This document shows, one piece after another, positions 37,202 to 45,690 of a DNA stretch of 64,000 bases. A program made the translations under genes and the position numbers. Positions within the stretch are counted from its first letter, which is position 1; each line of letters starts with the position of its first letter. This DNA is from Pedobacter sp. PLR (GTDB taxonomy: Bacteria > Bacteroidota > Bacteroidia > Sphingobacteriales > Sphingobacteriaceae). The notes under the pieces are model-generated. The model made no database searches. It was not told the DNA's origin and saw only the letters and a list, made by a program, of their open reading frames with translations. Location of the stretch: NCBI RefSeq assembly GCF_026239675.1, contig NZ_JAPIVQ010000005.1, positions 372,001 through 436,000 on the forward strand, read 5' to 3'.

Positions 37202-39376
37202 ATGAAATTACGACTGATTACTTCCTTCTTTTTGCTGCTGATGATAGTTTACACGGATGTCGCTGCTCAGCAAGCTCCAAAAGCTTCCTGGATCTGGTAT
37301 CCCGGCGATCTGGACATCTGGGTGTCCAATAAAATGCAAAACCGCAGAACCGAAAGAGGAGCCTTCCTTCCGCCATTCTGGAAAATGGACAGCCATTATG
37401 TATTGGTAGAGTTTCATAAAGAGTTTAATCTGGCAAAGCCCGAAGAAGTAAACCTGTATGTTGAAGGACAGTATAATGTGAAGCTGGACGGTCAGGCATT
37501 TTCCGGCTATCCGAAAAAGATTACTGTTCCGGCAGGTAAGCATAAGTTAAGTTTAAAAGTATACGGACAGGATAGGGTGCCAGCGATACTCGTACAAGGA
37601 AAAACGATTGTTTCTGATGAAAGCTGGTTAAGTACTTTTGAAGATAAGGAATGGATAGACCAGAGTGGAAAGGCTTCGGAGAAGTCGGGAACGACCTTTG
37701 TTGCTGCAGGTTCCTGGGATTTAAGCGACCCATTGTTGCCACCATCGCAGTTTAAACTGTCCACCAAACCAATGGATGCGGTAAAAACTACTAAAGTGGA
37801 CAAAGGTATTCTGGTTGATTTTGGTAAGGAAACCTTTGGTTTCCTGAAATTACAGGGCCTAAAGGGTACAGGGAAACTCCATATTTATTACGGAGAATCT
37901 AAAGAAGAAGCCTTATCTGCGAGTCATTCTGAAACGCTGGATTTGTTAGAAATCGACCTTAAAAGTAAAAGAGACTCTGTTATTGAACTGTCTAAAGCTT
38001 TCCGCTATGTGAATTGTCAGCCGGAAGGTGACGTAAGTCTGGATGGGGTATCGATGCTGTATGAATATGCCCCGGTTACGGAAAAGGGCAGCTTCCAATG
38101 TTCAGATGAACAGGTCAATAAGATTTATGAGACCTCGAAATACACCTTTCATTTGAATACCCGTGAGTTTTTCATTGATGGGATTAAGCGGGACCGATGG
38201 GTATGGTCGGGGGATGCTTACCAAAGTTACCTGATGAACTATTACTCTTTCAATGAGTCGCCGATCGTGAAAAGGACCCTGCTGGCGCAAAGGGGTAAAG
38301 ATCCGGTAACGGCGCACATCAATACCATCATGGATTATTCTTTCTACTGGTTCCTTGGGATCTACGATTACTATCAATATTCCGGCGATCAGAAATTTGT
38401 ACAGGATATTTATCCGAGGATGAAAAGTCTGATGGATTATGTCTTGAACCGCAGAAATAAAGATGGTTTACTGGAATGGATGCCAGGCGACTGGATTTTT
38501 ATCGATTGGGCAGATAAACTGAGCAAGGATGGCGAAGTTAGTTTTGAGCAGCTGTTGTTTTGCAGGAGTCTGGAAACGATGGCGCTTTGTGCAGATATGA
38601 CAAAAGATACCGAAGCTGCGGCGAATTACAGAAAGCTTGCCGCCGACCTGAAGGCAAAGATATTTAAACTGTATTGGGATGAGAAAAAGCAGGCATTGGT
38701 ACACAGCCGGGTGAATGGAAAACCTACCGAAAATGTAACACGTTATGCCAATATGTTCGGTATTTTCTTCGATTATTTCACCCCATCACAAAAACAAGGG
38801 GTGAAACAGCAGGTATTAATGAATGATAAAATCAATAAGATTACGACGCCATACATGCGTTTTTATGAACTGGAAGCGCTTTGTGCGATGGGCGAGCAAT
38901 CCTACGTGTTGAAGCAAATGAAGGACTACTGGGGTGGAATGCTGGATTTAGGCGCTACCTCTTTCTGGGAAGAATATAATCCGGATAAAACCGGCGCGGA
39001 ACACTATGCGATGTATGGCCGTCCCTTTGGTAAAAGTTTATGCCATGCCTGGGGTGCCAGTCCGATTTACCTGTTGGGTAAGTATTATCTGGGCATAAAG
39101 CCGGTTTTACCGGGGTATGAAACCTATGTAGTAGAACCCACTTTAGGTGGCTTGGAATGGATGGAAGGTAAGGTTCCTACACCTTCCGGCACGATCAACC
39201 TGTATTGTAGTAAAAAAGAAATCAGGCTGAAATCTGATGAGGGCACAGGGGTATTGAGGTTTAAGAGTACCGTTAAGCCAACTGTAAAAGGTGGAGAGGT
39301 CATAGAAGTCGGAAAAAGGACTTATGAGGTTAAGATAGAAAAGGGTAGGGAATATACCGTGAGTTACGCTAAGTAA
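37202..39376 (+). CDS. GH78-type alpha-L-rhamnosidase (short form)
   Basis: 724 residues; signal peptide to VAAQ. It begins SWIWYPGD, common in short GH78-like enzymes. N-terminal beta-sandwiches come first (VNLYVEGQYNVKLDG, GKETFGFLKL), then the (alpha/alpha)6 barrel. FFIDGIKRDRWVWSGD (323-338) replaces the usual DCPxRxE motif, and SFWEEYNP gives the candidate base Glu. The tail has GTINLYCSKKEIRL. The family is usually annotated as rhamnosidase; the changed motif leaves the sugar open. It lies 13 nt after the symporter and is probably in the same transcript. A hairpin at 39465-39497 follows. Confidence 0.85.
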   Translation: MKLRLITSFFLLLMIVYTDVAAQQAPKASWIWYPGDLDIWVSNKMQNRRTERGAFLPPFWKMDSHYVLVEFHKEFNLAKPEEVNLYVEGQYNVKLDGQAFSGYPKKITVPAGKHKLSLKVYGQDRVPAILVQGKTIVSDESWLSTFEDKEWIDQSGKASEKSGTTFVAAGSWDLSDPLLPPSQFKLSTKPMDAVKTTKVDKGILVDFGKETFGFLKLQGLKGTGKLHIYYGESKEEALSASHSETLDLLEIDLKSKRDSVIELSKAFRYVNCQPEGDVSLDGVSMLYEYAPVTEKGSFQCSDEQVNKIYETSKYTFHLNTREFFIDGIKRDRWVWSGDAYQSYLMNYYSFNESPIVKRTLLAQRGKDPVTAHINTIMDYSFYWFLGIYDYYQYSGDQKFVQDIYPRMKSLMDYVLNRRNKDGLLEWMPGDWIFIDWADKLSKDGEVSFEQLLFCRSLETMALCADMTKDTEAAANYRKLAADLKAKIFKLYWDEKKQALVHSRVNGKPTENVTRYANMFGIFFDYFTPSQKQGVKQQVLMNDKINKITTPYMRFYELEALCAMGEQSYVLKQMKDYWGGMLDLGATSFWEEYNPDKTGAEHYAMYGRPFGKSLCHAWGASPIYLLGKYYLGIKPVLPGYETYVVEPTLGGLEWMEGKVPTPSGTINLYCSKKEIRLKSDEGTGVLRFKSTVKPTVKGGEVIEVGKRTYEVKIEKGREYTVSYAK

Positions 39377-39423
39377 GTTCGGGCTGTGCATTTTCCCTTA
39401 AACACCATTAAAACAGATGGAAT

Positions 39424-39433
39424 CAAACGTTTG
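39424..39433. promoter_or_regulatory. CAAACGTTTG palindrome, candidate operator
   Basis: A perfect 10-bp palindrome. The longer word CAAACGTTTGTGTAGAAAT recurs as CAAACGGTTGTGTGAAAT at 39583. The centre AACGTT resembles LacI-family operators. No LacI-type gene is in the window, so the binding protein is unknown. Confidence 0.45.
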
Positions 39434-39464
39434 TGTAGAAATATTCTATCTTGTTGTCTTTGAG

Positions 39465-39500
39465 AATGAAGGTGTTTTAATTAAAGGCCTTCATTTTATT
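39465..39500 (+). terminator. Probable Rho-independent terminator after the GH78-type gene
   Basis: Eight-bp stem AATGAAGG (39465-39472) with CCTTCATT (39488-39495), a 15-nt loop, and TTTATT behind the stem. It is moderately strong and lies 88 nt after the stop codon of the GH78-type gene, which would end the long PUL transcript before the GH101 promoter. Confidence 0.55.
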
Positions 39501-39537
39501 AAATGATTAGTTTTTTCCGGCAAAAATGATTAAGTGG

Positions 39538-39568
39538 TTGATATACGGAAAAGACTCGTTTAGATTTG
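39538..39568 (+). promoter_or_regulatory. Predicted Bacteroidota-type promoter for the GH101 gene
   Basis: TTG at 39538-39540, a 20-nt spacer, and TAGATTTG at 39561-39568 match the -33 TTTG/TTG and -7 TAnnTTTG consensus of Bacteroidota sigma-A promoters. Transcription would start near 39575, leaving a leader of about 115 nt. Confidence 0.5.
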
Positions 39569-39582
39569 GCCCTCAATTTATG

Positions 39583-39596
39583 CAAACGGTTGTGTG
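39583..39596. promoter_or_regulatory. Second CAAACG operator-like element next to the promoter
   Basis: CAAACGGTTGTGTG matches the element at 39424 in 12 of 14 positions. It lies 15 nt downstream of the -7 box, a position where a bound protein would block transcription. The two copies are 159 bp apart, which would permit looping. Confidence 0.4.
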
Positions 39597-39688
39597 AAAT
39601 CATCCTGATGATTTTTCTTTTAAACTTTAGGGGTAGCGTAATATTAGTTAGACAACCAACCAAACCAAAAGTAAACCAGAAATAAACT

Positions 39689-42600
39689 ATGACCTTTAGT
39701 CCACTGAAAGCCATTTCCCTACTCAGCTTTTTTCTTATTCCAATAGCAGCTCTAAACGCTCAGACCTCTAAAAATGACACCTTATCCCTTAACTATGCAG
39801 CCTTAAGTAAAAAAGGCGATGCTTTTTTACTTAAGGCTGGAAAAGGAAAAGAATCACTGCTGATTTTCAAGGAGAATTTACCGAAAATGTATAACATGGC
39901 GATAGAGTTTGATGTGTTGCCAAAGAATTCGGACTCAAAATTTGGTGTGATCAGCAGATACCAGAACAAGGGGGACTGGACTTATGTGGGCTGTGATTTA
40001 ACCTCAGATATTTTAACAAACTCGCATTGGTATGCAGGTACGCCTGGTAAAAAAAAGGAAATAGCGGTTGAGATTTCTAAGTTTTATAAAAATTATAAGC
40101 GACACGTTCGTATAGAGTACGTAGATAAAAGCGTCGCCATTTACCTCGATGGAGAGCAGATTACCCGTACTACAGCTTCTTTGATGGGCAACCAACCCGG
40201 TTATGTCGGCTTTAGAGCACACGATGGTGCAGAAGTAGAAATCAGTAATGTGGAAATTACTCCGGTAATCAGCCAGACAGAGAAAATAGCAAAAACTTCT
40301 TCCATAAAACTGGGCTCTGATAAAATGGAGGTTATTTTTTCTAAAGATTACCCTGCTGTATATCAATATCGAATCAAAGAAGGTAATATCCTGTTACCGG
40401 GAGCGAAAAAAGTCTCCAATGGGTTTGTGATCAACGGAAAAACATACGCAGCTAAGACAAAGGTTGTCGGGAGTCCGGATAAAGTAGTTTATCAATCGGA
40501 AATCCCGGAAATAAATGTAGGGATAAGGACAGAATTTACGCTCCGAAATATGACCCTGGAAATGAAAGTAACCAGAATAGAAGAGCGGGGAAACACCAAG
40601 GTGAAAACGATAGCTTTTCCAAATCATGACCTGGTTTCCATGAATAATAAGGACGCAAAAGCGATGCTATCGATAGCGAATAATGTGCACAGTGACGAGT
40701 TTATGCCACTGGCCAACCGTTCAGCGGATACAACAGCGGGTTATGCGGCAATTGCAATCCTGAATAATGATAAAATTGCGGCTACTGTAGACAACAATTC
40801 GACTTACAACGCCAGACAAATATTGTATCGTACGGCAAAGGTTGGAAAGGAGTTTTTTACCTCGCTGTATAGTAATGAATGGATTTACAGAGGGATCAAT
40901 AATGAGCTGCTTCCTTTGCCGGAAATGAAAATTATCTTTTCAAAAGACAGCAACGGTAACCAGATCGTGGATTGGCAGGATGCAGCCTATGTGTTAGCTC
41001 AGGCCTATCCTGAACCTTATGGCGCTGATTTAATCAGAAATTCATATGCTACCATCACGATGAATTTTGCCAGTGGCGGGCAATATCCCTTTATGCGTCA
41101 ACTGGATAATATCAAAAAGTTTAGCCTGGCAACGGATGGTTTCGGACAAATGCTGGAATTGAAAGGATACCAGTCGGAAGGCCATGATAGCGGTCACCCG
41201 GATTATGCCGGCAACTATAACCGTCGCGCTGGTGGGCTCGCGGATTTACAGTATTTAACAGAGAAGTCGAAGCTTTATAATGCCCATATTGGCGTTCATA
41301 TTAACCATAGTGAAGCTTACCCGGAAGCAAAGGCTTATGATGCTGAAATCATCACGGACATTCCCGGTTGGGCATGGCTGGACCAGGCTTACCTGATCAA
41401 TAAGGAGGTAGACATTAAGCGGGGTACTTTTGCCCAAAGGATTGATCAAATGAAAACAGATTTACCCAATCTGGCTTTTGTTTACATTGACACTTACCGT
41501 GAACACCGTTCTATCGCAAATTTTACATCGAAGCATTTCAATAAAAACGGATGGCCGATATGGACAGAAGATCCGGAAATATTCTATAGAGAAGCTATAT
41601 GGACACATTATCCACCGGAGTCGAAAAGTCTGATCTCCCGCTTTGTTCAACATAAATTCCGTGATGGCTATGCTGAGCATCCTTTACTAATGGGAGGTTA
41701 TTCCCGTGGAGCAGAAATTGGTTTTATGGGCTGGCAAAAAGGAAGAGACTTCAATCAGGTATTGCATAATTTCTTTACGAAGCAACTTCCTTACCGCTTT
41801 CTGATGTATCATGCCCTGAAAAACATTAACGATACCAAAGCATCATTTGAAGGAAATGTAGTTTCAGAATCGATCAATGGTATCCATAAAATCAGTCAAA
41901 ATGGTCATTTGATCAAGGATGGTGATAACCTGTTTATTCCATGGAATCCGGTTAGCAAAGACAAAATTTACCACTACAATACTAAGGGAGGCTCATCTAG
42001 CTGGACACTTCCGGAAAGCTGGAAATCTACAGGAACGGTAAGTTTATACAAACTGACTGCGCAAGGAAACGAATGGCTGGCTGATTTACCAATAACTGCA
42101 CAGCGGGAGATTACGATAACTGCTGAGCCGAAACAAGGGTATGTGCTTTATCAGAAAAAGATTTCCGGTAACGCAAAAATGACCTGGGGTGCCGGTGGCT
42201 TGATCTCGAATCCTGGCTTTGATGGCGGATTATCTGGCTGGAACATCAAGGGTAAAGACGTACAGATCTCGAAAACGAATTATGGACAGGACGTTTTACA
42301 AATGGCAGGTACAGCAAATGTGAGTCAGGTTTTGAAACTTGAAAAGGGTACAGCTTATACCTTATCGGTGTGGGTTAAGGTCGAAGGTGCAGGGAAGGCT
42401 GTGCTTTCCATCGGGGATGAATCTTATTCCATCACAGAAAGTACCGTGACTAACTTCACCGACAACACCGACAGGTACAAGACAAATTTCCAAAGGATCA
42501 AAATCCCGTTTGTTTACGAGGGAGGGAGTTCCCTTGCGAATATGTTTTTCAAAGGCGGGGAAGGATCCTCTGTACAATTTGATGATGTGAGGATCGTTAA

Positions 42601-43072
42601 AATGGGTACTCAAAAGAAAACTGAGCATGCTTATTTCGAAGATTTTGAGGATGTAGATGAGGGTTGGGGACCATTCATTGCGAGCAAGCCAAGCTTATAT
42701 AAAACCCATTTGTCGGAGCGTCATGATGGTTATACTGAAGATACAATTGATGGTAATTTCTCCCTGAAAACATGGCAGGAAGGAAATGGAGAAGTTTATC
42801 GTACTTCCACTTCAATGATTCGTTTCAAACCCAACAATACCTATAAAATTAAGTTTGATTATAAATCTACAGAAAAGGGGATATTTCGCCTTGTCGTTCG
42901 TTCCAAAAAGGACAATAAAGAGCTGATTAATGTTCCTCTGGAAGGAAATTCGGTGTTCTCCGGAGCATTTACGACTGGCAAATCGGATGATTACTATATC
43001 TCCACCACCAAAAAAGGAAATGGTATTCTGATCATCGATAATTTTAGTTTAGATGGAAGTCTGGATAAATAG
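39689..43072 (+). CDS. GH101-type endo-alpha-N-acetylgalactosaminidase-like enzyme
   Basis: 1127 residues; signal peptide to LNAQ. Residues about 35-200 are a LamG-like sandwich (KFGVISRYQNKGDWTYVGCD). The catalytic barrel has GHDSGHPDYAGNYNRRAGG, YNAHIGVHINHSEAYPEA, LAFVYIDTYREH (Asp601, nucleophile position) and WTEDPEIFYREAIW (Glu627 or Glu630, acid/base candidate), the hallmarks of GH101. The C-terminus holds carbohydrate-binding-like modules (LISNPGFDGGLSGWNIKGKD and YFEDFEDVDEGWGPFI). Known GH101 enzymes cut Gal-beta-1,3-GalNAc from mucin-type O-glycans. It seems monocistronic with its own promoter and operator-like repeats, so it may be controlled apart from the pectin genes. Confidence 0.87.
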   Translation: MTFSPLKAISLLSFFLIPIAALNAQTSKNDTLSLNYAALSKKGDAFLLKAGKGKESLLIFKENLPKMYNMAIEFDVLPKNSDSKFGVISRYQNKGDWTYVGCDLTSDILTNSHWYAGTPGKKKEIAVEISKFYKNYKRHVRIEYVDKSVAIYLDGEQITRTTASLMGNQPGYVGFRAHDGAEVEISNVEITPVISQTEKIAKTSSIKLGSDKMEVIFSKDYPAVYQYRIKEGNILLPGAKKVSNGFVINGKTYAAKTKVVGSPDKVVYQSEIPEINVGIRTEFTLRNMTLEMKVTRIEERGNTKVKTIAFPNHDLVSMNNKDAKAMLSIANNVHSDEFMPLANRSADTTAGYAAIAILNNDKIAATVDNNSTYNARQILYRTAKVGKEFFTSLYSNEWIYRGINNELLPLPEMKIIFSKDSNGNQIVDWQDAAYVLAQAYPEPYGADLIRNSYATITMNFASGGQYPFMRQLDNIKKFSLATDGFGQMLELKGYQSEGHDSGHPDYAGNYNRRAGGLADLQYLTEKSKLYNAHIGVHINHSEAYPEAKAYDAEIITDIPGWAWLDQAYLINKEVDIKRGTFAQRIDQMKTDLPNLAFVYIDTYREHRSIANFTSKHFNKNGWPIWTEDPEIFYREAIWTHYPPESKSLISRFVQHKFRDGYAEHPLLMGGYSRGAEIGFMGWQKGRDFNQVLHNFFTKQLPYRFLMYHALKNINDTKASFEGNVVSESINGIHKISQNGHLIKDGDNLFIPWNPVSKDKIYHYNTKGGSSSWTLPESWKSTGTVSLYKLTAQGNEWLADLPITAQREITITAEPKQGYVLYQKKISGNAKMTWGAGGLISNPGFDGGLSGWNIKGKDVQISKTNYGQDVLQMAGTANVSQVLKLEKGTAYTLSVWVKVEGAGKAVLSIGDESYSITESTVTNFTDNTDRYKTNFQRIKIPFVYEGGSSLANMFFKGGEGSSVQFDDVRIVKMGTQKKTEHAYFEDFEDVDEGWGPFIASKPSLYKTHLSERHDGYTEDTIDGNFSLKTWQEGNGEVYRTSTSMIRFKPNNTYKIKFDYKSTEKGIFRLVVRSKKDNKELINVPLEGNSVFSGAFTTGKSDDYYISTTKKGNGILIIDNFSLDGSLDK

Positions 43073-43108
43073 TATTGAATGTCGCAAGAAGGGTAGATGG
43101 GGGGTGAA

Positions 43109-43123
43109 AACTTTTAAAAAGTT
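43109..43123. promoter_or_regulatory. Palindrome before the S41 peptidase gene
   Basis: AACTTTT-A-AAAAGTT is a perfect 7-bp dyad with a single central base, 37 nt after the GH101 stop codon and about 80 nt before the peptidase start. There is no room for a hairpin loop, so a DNA-binding site is more likely than a terminator; no binding protein can be named. Confidence 0.25.
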
Positions 43124-43201
43124 GGTCTTTCAGCGAGTTAATGATAGGAGTGTCTAATTAGCTGCTGTTTTTAGTAGATTTATACTTTGATAAACCACCG
43201 T

Positions 43202-44233
43202 ATGAACAAATATTTAATCATAGTCTTACTATCTGCTTATTCCTTTGCGTCTAATGGCCAGAATAATTCCGTTCAGATGGTAGATAGTGTCAAAAAGTAC
43301 TTAGACAGCAGCCTCGTTATTATAGAAAAAAATGCGTTAAATAGTAGTAAAGTGGATTGGAAGGAGCTCAGGAAAGATGTTTACAAAAAGACAGCTGGAG
43401 CAAGGACTTATGAAGACATTCTTCCGGTGTATACCTACATTTTCGAACAGATTGATGATCACCATGGCAGCTTAAAATTTAAACAAAAAACCTATGGATG
43501 GACTGGTAAGGAACAACCTAATGTAAATAACCTTATAAAAGCTGCGACGAAAAAATATACCAATGTTCGTTCTGAAAGAATTGGCAAAGACATTGGTTAT
43601 ATTCTGATCCCTGGAAACAGTGATTTCAGGAGTCAGCACATGGATAGTATTAGCAGAAGCATTAAACAAGCCATTGCAAAAATCCACAATAAGCATATTA
43701 AAGGTTGGATCATTGATTTACGTGTAAACACCGGGGGAAATATGTATCCCATGATTGCAGGTTTAACAGAGTTTTTAGGAGAAGGGAAAGTTGGCGGATT
43801 TATGACCTCAGATCATCAGCCAGATGGTAATTGGATCATTAAAGAGGGCGTATTCTATGTCGATTCCATCCAGGTATCCCCTGTGAAATACGAAGGGTAT
43901 CCCATTAAAAAAGACCTTCCTATAGCAGTCTTAATTAGTGGCTATACTGCAAGTTCGGGAGAAATGACTGCAATCACGACTATCGGCAGGAAAAATTCCA
44001 TCCGGATTGGAGAAAATTCTGCTGGTTACACCACCTCTAATCTTGGCTTTGAACTAAATGGATATTCCGGACTGAACCTGGCGGTAGATTATGCTTCGGA
44101 TAGAAATGGGCAGATTTATCCAAAGAATCTAAGGCCTGACGTATTAGTACCGGATGGTGATAATTTCGAAAAGTTAAAGGATGATGAGAAAATTAAAAAG
44201 GCCGTTTTATGGCTGAAAAACATAGGTAGATAA
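43202..44233 (+). CDS. S41 family (tail-specific/CtpA-like) peptidase
   Basis: 343 residues from ATG 43202; the longer frame starts at a TTG (43187) and adds five residues that spoil the signal peptide MNKYLIIVLLSAYSFASNGQ. The S41 core is visible: GYILIPGN, IKGWIIDLRVNTGGNMYPM, ISGYTASSGEMTAI (nucleophile in the Ser pair), and IRIGENSAGYTTSN. The PDZ domain of classical CtpA is missing, so this is a short secreted type. The role is unknown. It lies 130 nt after GH101 with no terminator between, and is followed by the strong terminator at 44273. Confidence 0.87.
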   Translation: MNKYLIIVLLSAYSFASNGQNNSVQMVDSVKKYLDSSLVIIEKNALNSSKVDWKELRKDVYKKTAGARTYEDILPVYTYIFEQIDDHHGSLKFKQKTYGWTGKEQPNVNNLIKAATKKYTNVRSERIGKDIGYILIPGNSDFRSQHMDSISRSIKQAIAKIHNKHIKGWIIDLRVNTGGNMYPMIAGLTEFLGEGKVGGFMTSDHQPDGNWIIKEGVFYVDSIQVSPVKYEGYPIKKDLPIAVLISGYTASSGEMTAITTIGRKNSIRIGENSAGYTTSNLGFELNGYSGLNLAVDYASDRNGQIYPKNLRPDVLVPDGDNFEKLKDDEKIKKAVLWLKNIGR

Positions 44234-44548
44234 AACAGAATAGCTTACATAAGACTCTTGCTTTAAGAAATGAGCTCTTGCATATTGATGCAGGAGCTTT
44301 TTTTTGTTTAAACCAAAGAGACACCTAATATTCTTCTTTCATGTGCTAGGTGCTCATATCCCGGGGAGAAGGGTAATAAAGAGTTAATCCTGAGTTAAAC
44401 TCCATGCCTGTTAAACTGAGTATTTTCGCCCCAAACGAATAATAACTTTCTAAGCATACTTAAAGGGTTTGATCCCCGGGGGTTTAATAAAGCTTAAAGA
44501 AGCTGTTCATCAAATAAAGAACCTCAAATAAAAGAATTTAACCAGCAT
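44234..44548. other. Gap between S41 peptidase and phosphatase genes
   Basis: 315 nt. Besides the terminator at 44273-44305 it holds repeated GAGTTAA/GTTAAAC words (44373-44420) and two CCCGGGG patches (44360, 44476). No promoter matching TTTG/TAnnTTTG was found, and no gene is supported. Confidence 0.4.
44273..44305 (+). terminator. Strong Rho-independent terminator
   Basis: Eleven-bp stem AGCTCTTGCAT/ATGCAGGAGCT with one T-G wobble, a 4-nt ATTG loop and eight T residues. It is 40 nt after the S41 gene and ends the PUL-side block. Confidence 0.92.
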
Positions 44549-45556
44549 ATGAAACGAAGAGATTTTGTGAAAAGCACGGCTTTTACGGCATTGGGAGCTA
44601 CTTTACTGGCCCCCTTACAGTCTATAGCCTCCAATTCTGAAACGCATCTGGAAGGCGAAGACCTTTCTCCTGCAAATGCCTTAAAAGACGATTATCCATT
44701 GCATTTTGTGGCCATCGGAGATTGGGGCCGGACCGGTGCTGATCACCAGATTCATGTGGCTAGACAAATGGGAAAATGGACCACAGAACGTCCGAATGAT
44801 TTTATCCTTGCTCTGGGTGATAACTTCTATCCGAAGGGGGTGGTTAGTGAGCAGGATCCTCTATGGCATTATTCATTTGAAAACATCTACACTGATTTCT
44901 CCTTGCAGGACGATTGGTACCCTATATTAGGCAATCACGATTACCAGAGTGATCCTGATGCACAGGTTCGCTATAGCAAAGTGAGCAGAAGATGGAAAAT
45001 GCCTGCGCGCTACTATTCGAAAGAAGTTGATCTGGGGAGCAAGGGTGATAAAGTATTGATGATTTTCATTGACACCTGTCCATTGATACCAGAGTTTCAC
45101 AACAATCCAAAATACGCACCCTATGTAGATGACCAGCAACCAGACAAACAACTCGCCTGGATTGATGATACCCTGAAAAAAGCAGGACCGGATATCAAAT
45201 GGAAAATGGTGATCGGCCATCATCCAATATACACCGTCGGACCAAGGATCAAAAATTACGATACACTTGCCGTGAGGAAAGGGCTTAAAGATATTTTTGA
45301 ACGCAATAAGGTGGATGTTTATTTATCCGGGCATGATCATTCCTTACAACATTTAAAACCAGAGGGGTTCACACATCAGTTCATATCCGGTGCCGGTTCT
45401 GAAGTTACGCCTGTTACCCCAGGAGTAGGATACAGCAAGTTTGAAGCCGCAGAACATGGTTTTATGTATTTTTCAATTGATAAGACCAGACTGAATGCGC
45501 AGATTGTCAACCATACCGGAACAGTAATTTACGAGACAACATTGAGTAAATCTTAA
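44549..45556 (+). CDS. Tat-exported metallophosphoesterase (purple/tartrate-resistant acid phosphatase type)
   Basis: 335 residues. Twin-arginine signal MKRRDFVKSTAFTALGA. The metallophosphatase blocks appear in order: GDWG (Asp58), GDNFYPKG (Asp91, Asn92, Tyr94), GNHDY (Asn129, His130), IGHHPIYTVG and GHDHSLQHL. A Tyr after GDNF and the TRAP-like GHDH order fit the purple acid phosphatase group. It would release phosphate from periplasmic phosphoesters. It is a single-gene unit: strong terminators lie on both sides. No phosphate-regulon box was identified. Confidence 0.92.
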   Translation: MKRRDFVKSTAFTALGATLLAPLQSIASNSETHLEGEDLSPANALKDDYPLHFVAIGDWGRTGADHQIHVARQMGKWTTERPNDFILALGDNFYPKGVVSEQDPLWHYSFENIYTDFSLQDDWYPILGNHDYQSDPDAQVRYSKVSRRWKMPARYYSKEVDLGSKGDKVLMIFIDTCPLIPEFHNNPKYAPYVDDQQPDKQLAWIDDTLKKAGPDIKWKMVIGHHPIYTVGPRIKNYDTLAVRKGLKDIFERNKVDVYLSGHDHSLQHLKPEGFTHQFISGAGSEVTPVTPGVGYSKFEAAEHGFMYFSIDKTRLNAQIVNHTGTVIYETTLSKS

Positions 45557-45600
45557 CCGGAATCTGATTCTGGATTTCCCGGATTCCGTACTGAATAAAG

Positions 45601-45632
45601 GGCCGTATTAAAACCATTTGATACGGCCTTTT
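45601..45632 (+). terminator. Rho-independent terminator after the phosphatase gene
   Basis: Eight-bp stem GGCCGTAT (45601-45608) with ATACGGCC (45621-45628), 12-nt loop, then TTTT. The T-tract also supplies the TTTG of the following promoter. Confidence 0.8.
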
Positions 45633-45661
45633 GGTTAGTTATCAGATATTACATATATTTG
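45630..45661 (+). promoter_or_regulatory. Predicted promoter of the MarR-GNAT gene
   Basis: TTTG (45630-45633), 20-nt spacer, TATATTTG (45654-45661): a full match to the Bacteroidota -33/-7 consensus TTTG-N-TAnnTTTG. The start site would be near 45668, about 24 nt before the ATG at 45691. Confidence 0.65.
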
Positions 45662-45679
45662 CATAACTGATTATGTAAT
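45648..45679. promoter_or_regulatory. Candidate MarR operator dyads
   Basis: Two nested inverted repeats overlap the -7 box and start site: TTGCATAA-CTGA-TTATGTAA (45659-45678, one mismatch) and ATTACAT (45648-45654) with ATGTAAT (45673-45679). The size suits a MarR dimer, suggesting autorepression. Confidence 0.5.
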
Positions 45680-45690
45680 TGACTTTGTGT

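Larger units (their letters stand above)
39377..39688. promoter_or_regulatory. Intergenic region before the GH101 gene
   Basis: A 312-nt gap with several signals: a CAAACGTTTG palindrome (39424-39433), a terminator-like hairpin (39465-39497), a predicted promoter (39538-39568), a second CAAACGGTTGTGTG element (39583-39596), an 8-bp dyad AAATCATC/GATGATTT (39597-39614) and a leader rich in AACCAA before the start codon. No gene is supported here. Confidence 0.6.
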
